Shown piece after piece: positions 29,337 through 37,090 of a DNA stretch of 37,090 bases. Location: contig JAQBOP010000386.1 of assembly GCA_028287975.1 (NCBI GenBank), forward strand, positions 1 through 37,090, given 5' to 3'. This DNA is from Mucilaginibacter sp. GTDB taxonomy: Bacteria > Bacteroidota > Bacteroidia > Sphingobacteriales > Sphingobacteriaceae. The notes beneath the pieces were generated by a model, which saw only the letters and a list, made by a program, of their open reading frames with translations, did no database searches and was not told the origin of the DNA. Each line of letters begins with the position of its first letter. Position 1 is the stretch's first letter. The translations under genes and the position numbers were made by a program.

Positions 29337-29465
29337 GATTAGGCTATAATAAGCGGTTTTGTTTCACGCGAGTGTGAAACAAATGAAACAAGTGAAACAA
29401 GATTTTTGGCTAATCGACTGAAAATAAGACAACTATCAAAAACCGGTGAAACAAAATGAAACAAA
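29337..29465. repeat. Repeat element of tgaaacaa units with inverted copy
   Basis: ttttgtttcac (inverted), gtgaaacaaatgaaacaagtgaaacaag, gtgaaacaaaatgaaacaaag; flanking tcgattag/ctaatcga. Confidence 0.6.
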
Positions 29466-29546
29466 GGATAAGTCAGTAAGTTTAGCTGTAAAATTTATTT
29501 ATTATATTGATTTTCAATGTATTGTGAATTTGACCGCAAAAATGCT

Positions 29547-30536
29547 TTATTTCCATACAAACCGCTCCAGCCCAATATCTCCGTTAGCGCCACCGGCAAT
29601 ATAAATTTGATGGTTATAAACAGCCGCACCTACACCGTTCCGTGCTTTATTTAAACTTGGGGCGGTTTTCCATTCCTTGTCTGTTTCCGGGTCTATATAA
29701 AAAACATCTTTTTGCGGGCCGTTGGGTGTGGTGGCCGTAGCACGTTCGCCGCCAATATAGTATATTTTATCGTCAAGGTTTACGCAGTTGCCGCCGCCTG
29801 TACCCATGGGTAGTTTCGCGGCAAGGGTGCTCCATTTACCGGTTTTAAAATCATAGCAATCCACGTCCAGCACCACCTTATCAAAAAACGACATGAAATT
29901 ATTAGGATCGTGCAGGCTGGTATTGCGGCCGCCTATGGCATACAGTTTATCTTTCACTACCACCGCCATGCTATGGTCGCGGATATGCGGGGCGTCGGGC
30001 ATGCTTTTCCAGGCGTCAGTTTTTGGATCATATTCGTCAAATAAACCGTTGGTGCCGTCATGATGACCGTGTAAGATGCCGCACACCAAATACAACTTTC
30101 CGTTATAACCCGCGGCACCGGCGCCACCGCGACGGCGGTTTTCTGGCAAACCGGCTAATTGCTGCCAGCTGTCATTTTTGGTATCGTAAGCATAAGCATT
30201 GGCCAACGGCACCTGGTTAGGGTAATTCCGATCTGAAAAAGCATCCAGCACATAAACTCTGTCGCCAAGCCCCACCGCCTGGAAATGATGCATAATCGAA
30301 GGAGCGATTGCGCCCTGTTTCCATGCTGATGTAGCAGGGTCATAGATCTCGACAGGCTGTGCCGGGGCATCGCCGCCAACCAAATATATTTTTCCGTTAA
30401 CCGAGGCAAAACCGCACTCGTTACGCGACGGCGGTGTGTTTGTTGATGCCACTAACTCCCATTTGCCATCGGCCGGTTTATAAAAGGCAACAGTTACGAG
30501 AAACAATACCGGTAGAACAATAAGCCACTTTTTCAT
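29547..30536 (-). CDS. Exported kelch-repeat beta-propeller protein
   Basis: Signal peptide; repeated GKIYLVGG / NGKLYLVCG / DKLYAIGG / DKIYYIGG / HQIYIAGG kelch strands. Confidence 0.9.
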   Translation of the reverse strand: MKKWLIVLPVLFLVTVAFYKPADGKWELVASTNTPPSRNECGFASVNGKIYLVGGDAPAQPVEIYDPATSAWKQGAIAPSIMHHFQAVGLGDRVYVLDAFSDRNYPNQVPLANAYAYDTKNDSWQQLAGLPENRRRGGAGAAGYNGKLYLVCGILHGHHDGTNGLFDEYDPKTDAWKSMPDAPHIRDHSMAVVVKDKLYAIGGRNTSLHDPNNFMSFFDKVVLDVDCYDFKTGKWSTLAAKLPMGTGGGNCVNLDDKIYYIGGERATATTPNGPQKDVFYIDPETDKEWKTAPSLNKARNGVGAAVYNHQIYIAGGANGDIGLERFVWK

Positions 30537-30629
30537 ATTGCTGAGATTAATAATTTGTAAACCAATTATATAAGCCGGGAGTTTTACAAATCTTAATAAA
30601 TTATTACTAATGGCAAAAGCTTTTATTAA

Positions 30630-30658
30630 TTGATTTTGAGAACATGATATTATATTTG
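30630..30658 (+). promoter_or_regulatory. Bacteroidota-type promoter of the YWKNG lipoprotein pair
   Basis: TTG (30630-30632)-N18-TATATTTG (30651-30658), 24 nt before GTG 30683. Confidence 0.6.
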
Positions 30659-30682
30659 TAACTCCTTATCATAAAATTAATC

Positions 30683-31696
30683 GTGAAAATAAAACTTCTC
30701 TCTTCACTACTGATCGGCATTGTTGCAATAACCGCATGTAAAAAAAGCGGGCAAAATCCTGATCCGGGTAACACAGGCACAACAGGCGAAATGGATACCT
30801 ATATATGTGGAAATTTATTTTTAACACCATCTGTTCCGCAAGCCACTTATTGGAAAAATGGTTTACAAACCACCCTTAACAATGATTTTTCAGATGTCTG
30901 TTGTATGACATCGCAGGCTAAAGATGTTTATATACTTGGCGAAGATCATAATGGCGAATGTTACTGGAAAAATGGCATACGCTTTCAGGTAGAAAACAAA
31001 AAAACAAGCTATATCCCATTCGCTATAGCAGTGCAGGGTAATGATGTTTATACTGCAGGCCATTTTAGCGATACTGCCGCCTATTGTAAAAACGGCATTA
31101 CAACAAAGCTTTCAAGCCCTGGCTATAGCGTTGCCACCGGCATTGCCGTAAGTGGCAGCGATGTTTATGTATGCGGCGATTATGCGGCTTCGCCGGGCTT
31201 CTATCATGTACCTTGCTATTGGAAAAATGGCGTCTTAACCTTATTGAATAAAGACATACCAAAAAATGCTACGGCGATAGCTATTGTCGTAAACGGAGGT
31301 GATATACATGTTATAGTTAATGCAGCGTTGACTGATCAAAGTAATCAACAATTAGACCATATTTTTTATTGGAAAAATGGAGTGGTTACGCCTATAGATA
31401 AAGATGTTTCATCATCGGCAACCGGCCTGTGTGTAAGCGGAAATGACGTCTATATATCCGGCGGAGAAAATATTGCTCCCTTTAAAGCGGGCTATTGGAA
31501 AAACGGCACGTTTGTATCCTTTCCGGATATGAGATATTCGTTAGCTATTGCTGTACATGGCAATGATGTATATATAGCAGGTGCTTATTTGTCAGGTGGT
31601 GTTAGTTATGCTGGCTATTGGAAAAACGGAACTATTACTAAACTGAATCAAACTTTATCTTCTTACGCGTTAGGGATAACCCTTGTACCCCGGTAA
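30683..31696 (+). CDS. Putative lipoprotein with seven YWKNG repeats (paralog 1)
   Basis: Lipobox ITAC; repeats ATYWKNG, CYWKNG, AYCKNG, CYWKNG, FYWKNG, GYWKNG, GYWKNG alternating with GNDVYxAG strands. Confidence 0.85.
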   Translation: MKIKLLSSLLIGIVAITACKKSGQNPDPGNTGTTGEMDTYICGNLFLTPSVPQATYWKNGLQTTLNNDFSDVCCMTSQAKDVYILGEDHNGECYWKNGIRFQVENKKTSYIPFAIAVQGNDVYTAGHFSDTAAYCKNGITTKLSSPGYSVATGIAVSGSDVYVCGDYAASPGFYHVPCYWKNGVLTLLNKDIPKNATAIAIVVNGGDIHVIVNAALTDQSNQQLDHIFYWKNGVVTPIDKDVSSSATGLCVSGNDVYISGGENIAPFKAGYWKNGTFVSFPDMRYSLAIAVHGNDVYIAGAYLSGGVSYAGYWKNGTITKLNQTLSSYALGITLVPR

Positions 31697-31702
31697 ATAA
31701 TT

Positions 31703-32752
31703 ATGAAAATAAAATTTCTACCCATACTATTGATCGCCTTTTTGGCGATGACTGCATGTAAAAAAAGCGGACAAAATCCAGGCGCTACGGCATCAACTGG
31801 CGAAGTAGATGTTTATGTATGCGGAACTGTGCTTGTAGCACCATCCTTTACCCAGGCAACCGTTTGGAAAAATGGAATTCCAACTACTCTAAGTACGGAT
31901 CATTCAAGTGTCTTTGGTATAACTTCACAAGGTAAGGATGTCTACGCATTAGGTGAAGACCGCAATGGATCTTGTTATTGGAAAAATAACGTGCGTGTAC
32001 AAGTAGAGAATAATAAAACTAATTATTCAGCAGGCAAAATAGCTGTGCTGGGTAACGATGTTTATACTGCAGGTTTTGTTGATAGTACTGCCGCCTATTG
32101 TAAAAACGGAATTATTACAAAACTTACAAGCCCGAGCGGTTACGCTATCGCTAATGGCCTTGCAATCAAGGGCAACGACGTTTATGTATGCGGTGATTAT
32201 TATTATCATTCTCCCTTTTATAACCATATCCCCTGCTATTGGAAAAATGGTGCCTTAACTATCCTGGATAAGGATACAACAAAAAATTCGACAGCAATAG
32301 CTATTGCTGTAAATGGCAATGATATACATGTTGTTATTAATTCATTGATAAATGAACTTAGTGTACCACAATACCTTGTTTTTCTTTGGAAAAATGGAAC
32401 AATTACCCTTATAGATAAGGACGTTGATTCGCGTGCAACCGGTATATTTATTAATGGGAATGATGTATATATATCAGGAGTTGAAGATGTACCTGTACCT
32501 ATTTCCGGATTTACGGCTGACTACCGCCCGTTTCAGGGTGGCTATTGGAAAAATGGAGTGCTTACTAAGCTTCCGGACATATATAGTTCACAAGCTATTG
32601 CCGTACAAGCCGGCAACATATACGTTGCCGGTGATTATTTGTCAATCGGAGGGGCTAATCCTCAAGCTGCCTATTGGAAAAATGGGAAAATGGGAAAGTT
32701 AGACGAAAACCAAATATCTTATGTAACCGGAATTGCGCTGGTACCTAAATAA
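31703..32752 (+). CDS. Putative lipoprotein with seven YWKNG repeats (paralog 2, tandem duplicate)
   Basis: Same N-terminus (MKIKFLPILLIAFLAMTACKKSGQNP) and repeat order as the preceding gene, 6-nt spacer. Confidence 0.85.
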   Translation: MKIKFLPILLIAFLAMTACKKSGQNPGATASTGEVDVYVCGTVLVAPSFTQATVWKNGIPTTLSTDHSSVFGITSQGKDVYALGEDRNGSCYWKNNVRVQVENNKTNYSAGKIAVLGNDVYTAGFVDSTAAYCKNGIITKLTSPSGYAIANGLAIKGNDVYVCGDYYYHSPFYNHIPCYWKNGALTILDKDTTKNSTAIAIAVNGNDIHVVINSLINELSVPQYLVFLWKNGTITLIDKDVDSRATGIFINGNDVYISGVEDVPVPISGFTADYRPFQGGYWKNGVLTKLPDIYSSQAIAVQAGNIYVAGDYLSIGGANPQAAYWKNGKMGKLDENQISYVTGIALVPK

Positions 32753-32803
32753 TTGGGGCGTTTGCCTTCGACGAATAATGAACGCAATTATTAGTGTAAC
32801 TAA

Positions 32804-33724
32804 TCAAGCCCTTGTATCATTCCCGTTATAAATGCTCAGGTAGCTTTCATAGCGGGATAACTCGATCTCGCCGTTTTCAAGCGCGGCCAATACGGCGCAG
32901 CCAGGCTCATTAATATGCTGGCAGTTGTTAAACTTACAATCGTGCATGCGTTCGCGCATCTCGGGGAAAAAATGGCCCAGCACCTGCTTCTCAATATCGA
33001 TCACGCCTAATTCGCGGATGCCGGGGGTATCGATAATGAAACCGCCCTGCGGCAGCTCAAACATTTCGGCAAAGGTAGTAGTGTGTGTGCCTTTGTCGCT
33101 CCATTCGGAAACTTCGCTGGTGCGTAACGTCAGGTCGGGCAGTAAAGCGTTGATCAGGCTTGACTTGCCTACCCCCGAATGGCCCGAGAACAACGTTATC
33201 TTATCTTTTAAAAGCTCCTGTACCTGGTTGATATTGGTTCCGTCTAATGCAGAAACCGAATAGCAGGGGTAACCAATATTTTCGTAAACCGCTTTATATT
33301 CATCCAGTATTTCAAGCCCTTCTCTGCTAAACAGGTCAAGCTTATTATAAACCAATTTGGCGGGGATATCGTAGGCCTCGGCAGTAACCAAAAAACGATC
33401 GATAAAGCCTAACGAAGTACGCGGAGATGCCAATGTAACCAGCAATATAGCCTGGTCAAGGTTGGCAGCAATGATCTGCCCCTGTTTTGACAGGTTGATA
33501 GACTTACGGATAATATAATTTTTACGCTGCTGTAAATTGGTAATTACACCGGTTTGCTGTTCGGGTTCAAGGTCAAAATCAACTATATCGCCAACGGCCA
33601 ATGGATTTGTTGTAGTGATGCCCTTAATGCGGAACTTTCCTTTAATGCGGCAATCGTATCTTTCGCCTGCAGGTGTTTGCACCTGGTACCAGCTTCCGGT
33701 TGATTTTGTAATTAGTCCCTGCAT
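32804..33724 (-). CDS. rsgA: Ribosome small subunit-dependent GTPase A
   Basis: Circularly permuted GTPase motifs NKLD, SGHSGVGKSSLINAL, DTPGIRELG; Zn motif C-N-C-x-H-x5-C. Confidence 0.95.
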   Translation of the reverse strand: MQGLITKSTGSWYQVQTPAGERYDCRIKGKFRIKGITTTNPLAVGDIVDFDLEPEQQTGVITNLQQRKNYIIRKSINLSKQGQIIAANLDQAILLVTLASPRTSLGFIDRFLVTAEAYDIPAKLVYNKLDLFSREGLEILDEYKAVYENIGYPCYSVSALDGTNINQVQELLKDKITLFSGHSGVGKSSLINALLPDLTLRTSEVSEWSDKGTHTTTFAEMFELPQGGFIIDTPGIRELGVIDIEKQVLGHFFPEMRERMHDCKFNNCQHINEPGCAVLAALENGEIELSRYESYLSIYNGNDTRA

Positions 33725-33760
33725 GAATTATAAACTACAAAGGTAACAATTACAGGCTCA

Positions 33761-34348
33761 TTAATTTGCCATGGATTTATTTAGCGATGCGATAACCGAC
33801 TGTACTCCATTATTAACATTTGTAAGATACTCTGCTATCTTTTTTCGCCCAAAATCAACTGACGGTTCAAACCCCATATGATCTTTTCGATAAAGGTGAA
33901 GTAAATATTCAGGACTACGTTGATAAACGCCTATGGCTCTAAAGGTCCTATTTTCCGGCACGAAAAATATATCAAATACCTTATAGCTGTAATAGTTATT
34001 CCCACATGTAACCTTAATAGACATCAATAAATAAAACTTGTACTTAACCAAAGCCAATGATGTTGTGGTCATTTTAAATTCAAGTCCTGCCCGTACCAGT
34101 ATTAAAGCGTTTGGGTCTTTGTCTTTTGACAAAGTATCCGGCATGCAAAACTTACAATAACTTAAGCGCCATTTTTCCGCGACCGTATCCAACTGTGCCT
34201 TAGTATGCTGTTTTACAATTATGCTGTCTGCATATACTAATCTATCATCGACCATTGGCATATTAATTATCGCTGTGTCGATTTTCTTTTGGCCGAACCC
34301 TGTTTTCGCTATTATCAGGAGTAATATGATAATTATAGGTGTTTTCAT
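33761..34348 (-). CDS. Exported hypothetical protein, possibly DUF4468-like
   Basis: Signal peptide; intact 195-aa ORF; domain guess from overall pattern only. Confidence 0.55.
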   Translation of the reverse strand: MKTPIIIILLLIIAKTGFGQKKIDTAIINMPMVDDRLVYADSIIVKQHTKAQLDTVAEKWRLSYCKFCMPDTLSKDKDPNALILVRAGLEFKMTTTSLALVKYKFYLLMSIKVTCGNNYYSYKVFDIFFVPENRTFRAIGVYQRSPEYLLHLYRKDHMGFEPSVDFGRKKIAEYLTNVNNGVQSVIASLNKSMAN

Positions 34349-34481
34349 TTGACGAGTAATTTATTAAAAATATTAAACATCATTTCATAAAGACCCAACA
34401 AATAATTTTTACTTTAGCTTATAATCAAATAGTTAACAGATATTTGGTTATAATATATTATCACAATTTTATTTAATTGCC

Positions 34482-35531
34482 ATGCATTTTAAAAAGCCCC
34501 TGATTTTTATTATTGCTTTTGCCGCCTTCACGGCGTGCAAAAAAACCGATACCAAGCAAGATACAACCGTTACCCCGCCGGTTATTACACCACCCATTGT
34601 TAAACCAACGGGTACAGATATATATGTTACCGGCACCATCACTACTACCAAGAATATAACCGTAGCGGCTTATTGGAAAAATGGGGTGGCTCATTTACTG
34701 GCAGATAGTACACTATATTCGTTTACCAATGCTATTGCCGTTAAGGATACCGACGTTTATATTGTAGGCATGGTAGACAATGTTGCCACTTATTGGAAAA
34801 ATGGGATACCCAGCCATCTACCCAACTGTACAGAGGCAAATGCCATTACCATTAGCGGACAGGATGTTTATATCGGGGGTATGAGTTACGACGTCTCATT
34901 ATATCACCCTGCTTATTGGAAAAACGGAGCAGCTGTGATATTCACCGATCAATCATGTAACATGGTCAGCGGTATAGCTGTCGTTGGCTCGGATATTTAT
35001 CTGTCCGGTAATGTTGGTTCATCGGGAGGTTTCCAAACGGCGACTTACTGGAAAAATAAAGTACCGGTATCGGTGGCGTCGAATTTGCCGGGCAGCCCTG
35101 TCCCTTATTATCCAAGGAATGTTACCATTGGTGTGGCAGGCACTGACGTTTACATTAACGGGAATGTTCAAAACAAGGCCGGCGATCAGGTCATAGCAAC
35201 CTATTGGAAAAATGGGGTAAGCATCCCATTGATGACCGATCAAACCATGTCGTCCGAAGCGAATAACATAACCGTTAACGGTAGTGATGTATACGCCACC
35301 GGCTATTATGATTATTTTGCCATGTACTGGAAAAACGGCATCGCTAATAAAATTACTGACGGCACACAACAGTTTACGGCTACCGCCCTTATGGTTAACA
35401 ACAGCATCGTCTATATATCAGGTACAAAGGGGTATTCGGACACAAGAGCCGTATATTGGAAAAACAATACGCTTACCCAACTTTCATCGAAATCCTCGAC
35501 AGCCGCGGGGATAGCGGTTGTGCAGCATTAG
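34482..35531 (+). CDS. Putative lipoprotein with seven YWKNG repeats (paralog 3)
   Basis: Lipobox FTAC; AYWKNG, TYWKNG, AYWKNG, TYWKNK, TYWKNG, MYWKNG, VYWKNN. Confidence 0.85.
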   Translation: MHFKKPLIFIIAFAAFTACKKTDTKQDTTVTPPVITPPIVKPTGTDIYVTGTITTTKNITVAAYWKNGVAHLLADSTLYSFTNAIAVKDTDVYIVGMVDNVATYWKNGIPSHLPNCTEANAITISGQDVYIGGMSYDVSLYHPAYWKNGAAVIFTDQSCNMVSGIAVVGSDIYLSGNVGSSGGFQTATYWKNKVPVSVASNLPGSPVPYYPRNVTIGVAGTDVYINGNVQNKAGDQVIATYWKNGVSIPLMTDQTMSSEANNITVNGSDVYATGYYDYFAMYWKNGIANKITDGTQQFTATALMVNNSIVYISGTKGYSDTRAVYWKNNTLTQLSSKSSTAAGIAVVQH

Positions 35532-35621
35532 GCATTGATTATGTTATTTTTTGTTGAAAAGCACTTTTTTTATTTTATGCTTGCTTATTAAAAATATATC
35601 TACTTACTTTACAGACATTAT

Positions 35622-35687
35622 ATGAAACTGATTAACACAACAACCACATCGATTACAACCACCGGCAAAAGCCACGGAGGAAGATAA
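35622..35687 (+). CDS. thrL: Threonine-rich leader peptide MKLINTTTTSITTTGKSHGGR
   Basis: 21-codon ORF with 7 Thr and 2 Ile codons upstream of thrA, resembling the enterobacterial thrL layout; not in the ORF track because of its length. Confidence 0.85.
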   Translation: MKLINTTTTSITTTGKSHGGR

Positions 35688-35722
35688 TCGTATGGTATAA
35701 AACATAAAAAGAAAACCACATG

Positions 35723-35759
35723 AACGCCTTCCTCCACCAAGAGGAAGGCGTTTTGTTTT
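35723..35759 (+). terminator. Attenuator terminator of the thrA leader
   Basis: 12-bp perfect stem aacgccttcctc-caccaa-gaggaaggcgtt followed by TTGTTTT, 14 nt before the thrA ATG. Confidence 0.9.
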
Positions 35760-35772
35760 AAATAACCCTGTA

Positions 35773-37090
35773 ATGAAAATTCTAAAATTTGGCGGGACAT
35801 CCGTAGGTTCGGCTCAAAGTATTCAAACCCTGTTAAACATCTTAAAAGATGAAACAAAACAATCCGGCGCTGATAAACCCGTAGTGGTGCTATCCGCTAT
35901 GAGCGGCGTAACCAACCTGTTAATAGCGATGGCTGAAGAGGCTGCCAAAGGCAATGATTTTACCGCGCAACTGGCCGAATTGGAGAAACGGCACTTTGAC
36001 GCGGCTAAAAGCCTGCTCGGGATTCGCGATCAAAACCCGGCCCTGACCCGCCTGAAGATCAACTTTAATCACCTGGAAGAATTATTGCAGGGCATATTAA
36101 CCCTGCGCGAACTTACCCAAAAAACTCGCGACCTGGTGATCAGTTACGGCGAGCGCTGCTCTACCCTGATGATCAGCAAAATAGCGGCGCAATATTTTCC
36201 GGCTGTTTTTGTTGATGCGTCGGAAGTTATTAAAACCGATAGCTCGTTCGGCCAGGCTAAGGTTAATACCGAATTGACCGAGCAATTGATCCGTGGCCTT
36301 TACCGCGAGAATAAAGATCAGATATTATTTGTTACCGGCTTTATTGGCAGTAACGATGCGGGGCAGATAACCACACTGGGCCGTGGTGGGAGCGACTATA
36401 CCGCCGCCATATTTGGGGCGGCGCTTAACGCGTCAGAGATCCAGATCTGGACCGATGTTAACGGCATGATGACCGCCGACCCGCGCATGGTTAAAAAGGC
36501 ATTTTCGCTATCAGAGCTTACTTATACCGAGGCAATGGAGCTTTCTTACTTTGGCGCCAAGGTGATCTATCCGCCAACCATGATCCCGGCTTTTTTGAAG
36601 AAGATCCCTATCGTTATAAAAAATACTTTCGAGCCTGAATTTGCGGGCACTATCATACAGCATGATTGCAAACCATCAAACCTGGCTATCAAAGGCATTT
36701 CATCTATCAACAATATCAGCATCTTAAATGTTGAAGGCAGCGGCATGGTGGGTAAGTCGGGTTTTAGCGGCAGGCTGTTCTCTTTGCTGGCGCGCGAGCA
36801 GATCAACGTGATATTAATTACGCAATCATCGTCAGAGCATAGCATAACCTTTGCGGTGCAGCCCGGCGATACTGAGCGCGCCCGCCAGGTCATAGAACAC
36901 GAGTTTGAACTGGAACTACTGGCTAAAAAACTAGAGCATGTCGAAATAGAAAAAGATTTGGCCATACTTGCCGTAGTTGGCGAGAATATGAAGGAAACTC
37001 CGGGTGTATCCGGCAAGCTGTTCCATTCGCTGGGCCGTAATGGCGTAAATGTAAGGGCTATAGCGCAAGGATCGTCAGAGTATAATATTT
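35773..37090 (+). CDS. thrA: Aspartate kinase, probably bifunctional aspartokinase/homoserine dehydrogenase I (truncated by window end)
   Basis: MKILKFGGTSVGSAQSI, TLGRGGSDYTAAI, ACT domains (MVGKSGFSGRLFSLL, GVSGKLFHSLGRNGVNVRAIAQGSSEYNI). No stop in the window, so absent from the ORF track. Confidence 0.94.
   Translation, partial: MKILKFGGTSVGSAQSIQTLLNILKDETKQSGADKPVVVLSAMSGVTNLLIAMAEEAAKGNDFTAQLAELEKRHFDAAKSLLGIRDQNPALTRLKINFNHLEELLQGILTLRELTQKTRDLVISYGERCSTLMISKIAAQYFPAVFVDASEVIKTDSSFGQAKVNTELTEQLIRGLYRENKDQILFVTGFIGSNDAGQITTLGRGGSDYTAAIFGAALNASEIQIWTDVNGMMTADPRMVKKAFSLSELTYTEAMELSYFGAKVIYPPTMIPAFLKKIPIVIKNTFEPEFAGTIIQHDCKPSNLAIKGISSINNISILNVEGSGMVGKSGFSGRLFSLLAREQINVILITQSSSEHSITFAVQPGDTERARQVIEHEFELELLAKKLEHVEIEKDLAILAVVGENMKETPGVSGKLFHSLGRNGVNVRAIAQGSSEYNI

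Noticed and set aside
29337-29465. Possible CRISPR array from spaced gtgaaacaa copies
   Set aside because: Copies are too short and irregularly spaced, one is inverted, and there are no cas genes in the window.
32058-32702. Alternative-frame ORFs inside the YWKNG genes (66 and 92 aa)
   Set aside because: By-products of the repetitive tattggaaaaatgg sequence (IGKM... repeats) overlapping well-supported frames.
30683-35531. YWKNG genes as a phase-variable or invertible cassette
   Set aside because: No site-specific recombinase or flanking inverted recombination sites seen; all three ORFs are intact and on the same strand. Only duplication is supported.

Overview
Chromosomal window from a Bacteroidota organism. 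The TAnnTTTG-type promoters, futalosine menaquinone genes and gene content suggest a Sphingobacteriaceae-like (Mucilaginibacter/Pedobacter-like) host; this assignment is inference. Most of the window is housekeeping: initiator tRNA, era, der, two S41 proteases, murQ, a BI-1 family gene, an L,D-transpeptidase, SAM riboswitch-metH, metF, mqnB/mqnD, queD/folE, fabD, an NtrY-like kinase, a ligase-associated exonuclease/ATP ligase pair, rsgA, and thrA preceded by a Thr-rich leader peptide. The observations I rate highest are: (1) a set of inverted-repeat elements (about nine) that share one architecture, with both arms made of degenerate tandem copies of an ~8-12 nt unit, while the unit differs at every locus; many abut start codons, one lies in-frame inside mqnD, and other repeats form C-terminal tails of ORFs; (2) a complete Thr-leader-peptide attenuator upstream of thrA, in which the Gly-Gly-Arg codons of the leader are the antiterminator strand; (3) a perfectly symmetric divergent promoter between initiator tRNA and era; (4) three paralogous lipoproteins, each with exactly seven YWKNG repeats, suggesting an undescribed seven-bladed propeller family. 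No CRISPR, prophage or transposase was seen.
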